A stretch of DNA of 64,000 nt. Origin: Casp-actino8 sp044358015 (GTDB taxonomy: Bacteria > Actinomycetota > Acidimicrobiia > Acidimicrobiales > Ilumatobacteraceae). Each line of letters starts with the position of its first letter. The stretch's first letter is position 1. The translations under genes and the position numbers were made by a program. Location of the stretch: the NCBI GenBank assembly GCA_044358015.1, contig JBIKOO010000002.1:47744-111743 (forward strand). Reading direction: 5' to 3'. The notes under the pieces were generated by a model, which saw only the letters and a list, made by a program, of their open reading frames with translations, searched no databases and was not told where the DNA came from. Below, piece after piece: positions 59,516 through 64,000 of this stretch.

Positions 59516-59866
59516 TCAGACCTCGTCCTGCTGCATGGTCGCCCACAGTCCATGTTCGTGTAACCGGTACACGTCCATTTCAGCCTTTTCTTTGGTTCCA
59601 CTCGATACGACGGCTTTGCCCTTTTCGTGGACATCAAGCATGAGTTCGGTGGCTTTTTCGAGGCTGTAGCCAAATAATTTTTGGAACACAAAAGTGACGT
59701 AACTCATCAGATTGATCGGGTCGTTCCAAACCAAAACAACCCACGGATGTTCAAGAGATATTGACTCTTCGACCGCTGGCCGCTCAATTGTGGCGGGTGC
59801 CGCGGCGACGAGAGTCACGCCTGTTGTGTTCACTCCTTCATTGTCTCGGTTGGTTGAGGTATTCAC
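59516..59866 (-). CDS. clpS: ATP-dependent Clp protease adaptor ClpS
   Basis: A 116-aa N-degron adaptor handing substrates to ClpAP/ClpCP. After a flexible N-terminal 35 residues the core shows WVVLVWNDPINLMSYVTFVF (N-degron pocket Asn-Asp), LMLDVHEKGKAVV with the conserved His and a C-terminal ClpA-binding region. It is transcribed with the DUF2017 gene and is divergent from ctaB by about 20 bases. Confidence 0.96.
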   Translation of the reverse strand: MNTSTNRDNEGVNTTGVTLVAAAPATIERPAVEESISLEHPWVVLVWNDPINLMSYVTFVFQKLFGYSLEKATELMLDVHEKGKAVVSSGTKEKAEMDVYRLHEHGLWATMQQDEV

Positions 59867-59887
59867 ACCCCCATACGATCAAGATTG

Positions 59888-60838
59888 ATGTCTCTTGGTT
59901 CGCGTCCCTTGGTTCCGTCTCGCTTGTCTCCAGGTGGAGTAGCCGCACACGGCGCCCGCAAAGAACCCAAGTCGGTTTTTGGTGGCTACATCGTCCTCAT
60001 GAAGTTGCGGGTCGTTGAGCTCTTGCTCATTACAACAGTGCCCACCATGGTTTTGGCCGAACAGGGCTGGCCTAGTTGGGGTCTCGTCGCCATCACTCTG
60101 ATTGGCGGAACTTTGGCCGCTGGCGGGGCCAACGCCATCAACATGGTGATTGACCGCGATATTGATGCTCTCATGGATCGCACGAAAACCCGTCCGCTCG
60201 TGACTGGCCTGATCAAGCCTCGGGCCGCCATGATTTTTGCTTTAGCCCTCGAAGCAGTCGCTTTTGCGATTCTCTGGGCCGGGGCCAACCTACTTGCCGC
60301 CTGCTTGGCGCTATCGGCAACCTTGTTCTACGTCTTCGTTTACTCGTTATGGCTCAAGCGCACGAGTCGTCAAAACATCGTGATCGGGGGCGCAGCCGGT
60401 GCTGTTCCTGTCTTGGTGGGCTGGGCGGCGGTACAAAACTCGCTGGCCTGGGAGCCATTTATCCTGTTCATAGCCATATTTTTGTGGACCCCACCCCATT
60501 TTTGGGCCTTAGCGATCCGGCACGCCGACGAGTACAAAGCCGCCGGGGTTCCCATGATGCCCTCCGTCGCGACGATGAAGCAGACGGTCCGCCAGATGTT
60601 CATCTACACCGTTCTGTTGTCCGCGACCACGCTGATTTTGGGTCCAGTTGCCAATCTTGGGCTGACGTACATGATTTCAGCAGTGGTTTTAGGGCTCGGA
60701 TTCATTGCGAGCACCATTGATTTGGGTCGCAACCCTTCGGCCAGCCGCGCGATGCGGGTTTTTGGCTTCTCCATCACCTATGTGACGGTGCTGTTCACGG
60801 CGATGGCAGTCGACGTGTTCATCAAATACGGAATCTGA
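59888..60838 (+). CDS. ctaB: Protoheme IX farnesyltransferase (heme O synthase)
   Basis: Membrane prenyltransferase of 316 aa making heme O for heme-copper oxidases. The first Asp-rich motif NAINMVIDRDIDALMDRTKTRPL (NxxxDxxxD, split here across residues about 80-100) and the second loop HADEYKAAGVPMMP are present with about eight or nine helices. ATG 59888 is preferred to the TTG three bases earlier. A hairpin GGTTCAG-TGA-CTGAGCC follows the stop. It lies 204 bases before the oxidase-like cluster. Confidence 0.95.
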   Translation: MSLGSRPLVPSRLSPGGVAAHGARKEPKSVFGGYIVLMKLRVVELLLITTVPTMVLAEQGWPSWGLVAITLIGGTLAAGGANAINMVIDRDIDALMDRTKTRPLVTGLIKPRAAMIFALALEAVAFAILWAGANLLAACLALSATLFYVFVYSLWLKRTSRQNIVIGGAAGAVPVLVGWAAVQNSLAWEPFILFIAIFLWTPPHFWALAIRHADEYKAAGVPMMPSVATMKQTVRQMFIYTVLLSATTLILGPVANLGLTYMISAVVLGLGFIASTIDLGRNPSASRAMRVFGFSITYVTVLFTAMAVDVFIKYGI

Positions 60839-61041
60839 CCCGGTTCAGTGACTGAGCCGAAACCTGGACCGACCCTAGACATGGCTCTCGTCAATCACCT
60901 CTGGCGGAATTCACGAACGAACTTGGTCGGGGATTTCGGTTCTCGCAGGTTGAAGTGGGTAATGTCGTTAGTTGGAAATAGTTTTGAGACCCCCGAGGAG
61001 CCCCGAACTCCTCTCGTTGCGCGTGAAGCGAGCCATCTCGA

Positions 61042-62661
61042 ATGACATCAATTGAAACCCATCTACCTACTGATGTGTCTGCATCAAATTCAGCCATTGC
61101 AACATGGCTGACTTCTGCTGACCACAAAAAAGTTGGACGCCTCTTCATCGGCTCTGGACTTGTCGGTCTTGTGGCCGGACTCGTGCTTGCGATTCTGGTG
61201 ACCTTCGAGCGCATCAACGCCGATAGTTATCAGATTCTGAGTGTTGATTCAGTTCCGCAAGTGTTAGCCGCAGTTCGTTTGCTGCTCACCTTCGGTGCGG
61301 TTGTGCCATTGCTTCTCGGCTTATCAATCGCCGTGGTGCCGTTGCAGTTGGGTGCACGTTCAAATGCGTTCCCGCGCTTAGCAGCGTCAGGCTTCTGGAT
61401 GTGGCTGACTGGTCTTGGTCTTGCAGTGGCGTCAATCATTGGTAACGGAGGACCCAACGGTGGTAACTCCGATCTCGTTGATTTGTACCTTGCTGGTTCC
61501 ATTGTTCTTGGACTTGGTGTGTTGATGGCAGCGACATCGATCGCGGTGAGTGTGCTCACAACTCGAGCGCCAGGTATGGGCATCTTGCGGGCACCACTTT
61601 TCACATGGTCATCACTCGTTGGTTCGTTGGCTGTGATTCTCACGATGCCAGTTTTGATTGGTACGACTGTTTACGTATATGTCGATCATCGTTACGCCCG
61701 CACCGGTTTCGGTGGCAACACCGGAGTCAACCAGTGGGTCGGTTGGGCGTTGTCACAACCGTTTAGCTACCTTTTGGCGATTCCGGCTCTCGGCATCGTG
61801 CTTGATGTAGTGCCGACGATCGGACGCACCCGCTTGGCGCAACGCTCGGCTGCGTTCGGCGCAATTGGTGTGGTCGCCGTATCTGCGATTGCCGTGGCAA
61901 CTCAGACGAGCATCACTCTTCCTTGGGAAGGCGAGAAATTCTTTGATAACGCCGGGACCAAAATCGCCGACCTGCTTCCGTTCTTGTTGCTGAACGTTGT
62001 CCCCGTTTTCGGATTGCTCGGAGTTCTTGGTTTGTCGCTCTTGACACTTAAGTCGGCCAAGCCATCGATTAGTGCTCCGTTGACTTTTGTCTTGATCGGT
62101 CTTCTCGGAATTCTTCTTGGGGCTGCAGCACATATCGTTGGGCTCGTAGAAGATGCTGGTTTGATTGGCTCGGTCTACGAAGCTGGCGTTTATGTGCCGA
62201 TTACCTTTGGCGCGATTGCCATTGCCTTCGGCGGTATTTGTTTCTGGGGACCCAAGTTGTGGGGACGTTCAATCTCTGACAAGGCCGCAACTCCGTTGGC
62301 ATTGTTGGCATTGCTTGCCATTGGTCTTGATTCAGTTCCTTACTTTGTCGCCGGATTTGCTGATCAGCCGGCCAGTTTGGTGAATGGCTTTTCGTACAGC
62401 GGTCCTCAAGATTTATGGAACGCATTGACGTGTGCAGGATTCGTCGTCATGTTGTTGGCTTCGATTGCATTCATCGGATTGGCGTTGAAGAGTTTCACAA
62501 GTGGTGCGGTTGCCGGTAACGATCCGTGGGATGGTTCGACTCTTGAATGGGCGACGTCATCACCACCACCTGAAGATAATTTCGCCGGAGTCATCGTCGT
62601 GAATTCGGCAACTCCGTTGGCCGACACTAAGTCCGCTTCATCAACAGGGAAGGTTGCCTGA
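61042..62661 (+). CDS. Heme-copper oxidase subunit I homologue lacking all metal ligands
   Basis: A 539-aa, about 12-helix protein aligned with cytochrome c oxidase subunit I throughout: SADHKKVGRLFIG, VVPLQLGARSNAFPRL, RAPGMGILRAPLFTW, FWGPKLWGR and the C-terminal STLEWATSSPPPEDNF. Yet the heme and CuB histidines are replaced: helix II TMHG becomes LTFG (F84), HPEVY becomes QPFSY (239-243, only Tyr kept), the HH pair becomes QT (288-289), and AHFH becomes GVYV (382-385). Only four His remain, none at ligand positions. It cannot bind the normal centres, so oxygen reduction is excluded; role unknown. Confidence 0.93.
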   Translation: MTSIETHLPTDVSASNSAIATWLTSADHKKVGRLFIGSGLVGLVAGLVLAILVTFERINADSYQILSVDSVPQVLAAVRLLLTFGAVVPLLLGLSIAVVPLQLGARSNAFPRLAASGFWMWLTGLGLAVASIIGNGGPNGGNSDLVDLYLAGSIVLGLGVLMAATSIAVSVLTTRAPGMGILRAPLFTWSSLVGSLAVILTMPVLIGTTVYVYVDHRYARTGFGGNTGVNQWVGWALSQPFSYLLAIPALGIVLDVVPTIGRTRLAQRSAAFGAIGVVAVSAIAVATQTSITLPWEGEKFFDNAGTKIADLLPFLLLNVVPVFGLLGVLGLSLLTLKSAKPSISAPLTFVLIGLLGILLGAAAHIVGLVEDAGLIGSVYEAGVYVPITFGAIAIAFGGICFWGPKLWGRSISDKAATPLALLALLAIGLDSVPYFVAGFADQPASLVNGFSYSGPQDLWNALTCAGFVVMLLASIAFIGLALKSFTSGAVAGNDPWDGSTLEWATSSPPPEDNFAGVIVVNSATPLADTKSASSTGKVA

Positions 62662-63260
62662 TGCTTGCACTACCCCCCGCCTCGCAACCCGCACCGCGTC
62701 GCCAAGTATTTGTTGGCACTGCGGTGGCAGGTGCTGCCGGCCTCATGCTCGTCGGCGGAATGATGGCTACTTGGCTGAAGTTTCGTGCCGATGCACCAGT
62801 GCGTGAATCGGCGAAGCGTGGCTTCATCAAAGACTGGATGCCCGAAAAGATTATTGTTCCAGAAGTTGCTGCAAACATCATGTTGCTCGGACTTCTTGTT
62901 GTTTGTGTCATGGCGCAGTGGGCTGTGTATTCAGCAAAGCGCAATGACCGGACGCATACTGGTCTGGCCCTCGGAGTCACCTCGCTCATGGCTTTGGCAG
63001 TCATTAACGCTCAGATCTTCATCTGGACTCAAATGGGTGTCGGAGCCAAAGATGGAGCCTTCCATTCAATGTTCTACGCCTCAACCGGTGCGATGACCGC
63101 ATTGTTGCTTTCTGGTTTGGTGTTCACCGCAGTTGCCGCGTTCAGGTATCTCGGTGGACGCTCGAAAGAAGTCGAACTTGTTTCGGCTCATGCCCTTTAT
63201 TGGTACTTCCTCACTGCAGCGTTCTGTGCAGTGTGGTTCGTCATCTACGTGCAGAAGTGA
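62661..63260 (+). CDS. Cytochrome c oxidase subunit III-like protein
   Basis: A 199-aa protein with about five hydrophobic segments. The order VFVGTAVAGAAGLMLVGGMMATWLK, an acidic helix IIVPEVAANIMLLGLLV, FIWTQMGVGAKDGAFHSMFY and the C-terminal HALYWYFLTAAFCAVWFVIY follows the five-helix subunit III of bacterial oxidases. The usual TGFHGxHV motif reads TGAMTALLLSG, losing its histidines. The ATG overlaps the stop of the subunit I-like gene by one base, so the two are made together. Confidence 0.82.
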   Translation: MLALPPASQPAPRRQVFVGTAVAGAAGLMLVGGMMATWLKFRADAPVRESAKRGFIKDWMPEKIIVPEVAANIMLLGLLVVCVMAQWAVYSAKRNDRTHTGLALGVTSLMALAVINAQIFIWTQMGVGAKDGAFHSMFYASTGAMTALLLSGLVFTAVAAFRYLGGRSKEVELVSAHALYWYFLTAAFCAVWFVIYVQK

Positions 63261-63273
63261 CGAGGCAGCACTC

Positions 63274-64000
63274 ATGATTACAACAAGCTCAAAATTCTTT
63301 TACGGACTTGGTGCAGTGGCGTTTGCCGCAGCGATTGTTTGGATGATTGCGAACGAAGGCGGGTCGGGTGCGGTTGCATTGGTGTTCCTCGCGACCGCAT
63401 CAATTTTCCTCGGCGCTATTGCCTCATATGTTCGCGATGGCCATGTTCTATCCACCGATACCGCACAGCATGATTCGGCGCCTGCCGCACAACGTGGATC
63501 CGGTCGTAGTTGGTTCCCGCTCGGAACTGCACTATCGCTCGGAACTGTGATTGTTGGTCTCGTTACTTCACCAGGCATTTTCAAAGTCGGCGTTGCTCTG
63601 TTGATAGCAATGCTCGGCGAATGGTTAATTCAGAACTGGAGTGATCGTGCTTCGTCTGACCCGAGTTATAACGAGCGAGTTCGTGGCCGGGTTGTTCACC
63701 CACTCGAAATTCCGATCGCTGGAGCATTATTGCTCGCCATCATTGTGTTGTCGTCCTCAAGAATTTTCTTGGCTTTGTCGAAAGATGCTGGGGCCATTGT
63801 CTTCAGCATCATCGGAATCTTGGTCTTGTTCTTTGGCTCGGTGCTATCGGTCCGACGCGGCACAAGTGTTCGATTTGTCGGTGCAGTATGCGGAGTGGTG
63901 CTTTTGTCCTTATCAGTTGTCGGTGTCGTACTCGCTCTTGATGGAGAGCGTGAGCAATTGACAGAGGCCGCTGAAGAAGATCACTTCGCCCACCGTGCCT
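63274..64000 (+). CDS. Multi-span membrane protein of the oxidase-like cluster, cut by window end
   Basis: At least 242 residues from ATG 63274, open to the end of the window. About seven hydrophobic segments are visible, in two early helices (FYGLGAVAFAAAIVWMIA and ALVFLATASIFLGAIASYV), a polar loop, then five more; the visible end (DGEREQLTEAAEEDHF) is acidic and may begin an extracytoplasmic domain. No family recognised; the first helices could correspond to subunit IV-like proteins of actinobacterial oxidases. It starts 13 bases after the subunit III-like gene. Confidence 0.8.
   Translation, partial: MITTSSKFFYGLGAVAFAAAIVWMIANEGGSGAVALVFLATASIFLGAIASYVRDGHVLSTDTAQHDSAPAAQRGSGRSWFPLGTALSLGTVIVGLVTSPGIFKVGVALLIAMLGEWLIQNWSDRASSDPSYNERVRGRVVHPLEIPIAGALLLAIIVLSSSRIFLALSKDAGAIVFSIIGILVLFFGSVLSVRRGTSVRFVGAVCGVVLLSLSVVGVVLALDGEREQLTEAAEEDHFAHRA

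Noticed and set aside
60848..61045. 65-codon frame between ctaB and the oxidase-like gene, ending in ATGA overlap with it
   Set aside because: It begins inside a hairpin, has no hydrophobic segment or motif, and looks like a chance frame, although a small leader peptide cannot be ruled out.
61042..62661. Subunit I-like gene as a decaying pseudogene
   Set aside because: The frame is intact over 539 codons, structural motifs are preserved and the next gene is coupled by a one-base overlap; only ligand residues changed.

Overview
The window looks like a chromosomal segment of a moderate-GC actinobacterium, most likely of the Acidimicrobiia type. That placement is inference from gene content: an actinobacterial dnaK-grpE-dnaJ-hspR-clpB locus with a HAIR-type operator, a clpS gene followed by a DUF2017 gene, an acyl-CoA carboxylase epsilon subunit beside the beta subunit, many GTG starts, and many overlapping start/stop codons. 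I see no phage, insertion sequence, CRISPR array or replication origin. Almost all of the DNA is coding.

Layout. 1-7 kb: a metallo-beta-lactamase-fold hydrolase cut by the window edge, oligoribonuclease, dUTPase, a PlsC acyltransferase, cytidine deaminase with deoxyribose-phosphate aldolase, an aminotransferase coupled to an omega-amidase-like nitrilase, and MsrA. 7-14 kb: a minus-strand envelope glycan cluster with four glycosyltransferases, a Wzx-like flippase, a polysaccharide deacetylase and a GNAT-like protein. 14-20 kb: a nucleoside deoxyribosyltransferase-like protein, a CaiB-type CoA transferase, a phosphoesterase, acyl-CoA carboxylase subunits and a CopC-CopD fusion. 20-23.4 kb: dnaX, recR and a small ArsC-like gene read through an in-frame TGA. 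23.5-31.5 kb: thiolase, crotonyl-CoA carboxylase/reductase, methylmalonyl-CoA epimerase, RlmI, prepilin peptidase, hemolysin III, a 5'-3' exonuclease, SRP RNA, two tRNA-Ser genes and tadA. 31.5-39 kb: lipoproteins, two tandem TAP-like hydrolases, an ABC exporter and a D-aminoacylase-like enzyme. 39-46.6 kb: the heat-shock operon with an embedded DUF3445 gene. 46.6-50.6 kb: an ABC importer. 50.7-58.5 kb: purA, purB, pyrE, a universal stress protein, TesB and an OatA-like acyltransferase. 58.5-64 kb: three tRNAs, DUF2017, clpS, ctaB and a cluster of cytochrome-oxidase-like membrane proteins.

Two observations stand out. First, the gene at 23042-23404 is a complete ArsC-type protein only if the TGA at 23084-23086 is decoded. 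That TGA sits exactly at the catalytic cysteine, the three active-site arginines are kept at matching spacing, and a strong hairpin with a GU-starting loop begins two bases after the TGA. It is a candidate selenoprotein that ordinary gene calling truncates to a GTG start at 23105. Second, the protein at 61042-62661 is clearly built on heme-copper oxidase subunit I, down to the C-terminal signature, yet all six metal-binding histidines are replaced. It is followed by a subunit III-like protein and an unknown multi-span membrane protein running off the window. This suggests a membrane complex derived from an oxidase but without its redox centre.

Other non-coding structure includes a dispersed 49-bp palindrome (two copies sharing flanks), a perfect 50-bp palindrome upstream of dnaK, two unrelated-locus tandem arrays both with 17-bp period, a 15-bp array between tRNA genes, an attenuator-like hairpin inside the ABC importer operon, and operator-like repeats before the universal stress gene and pyrE.
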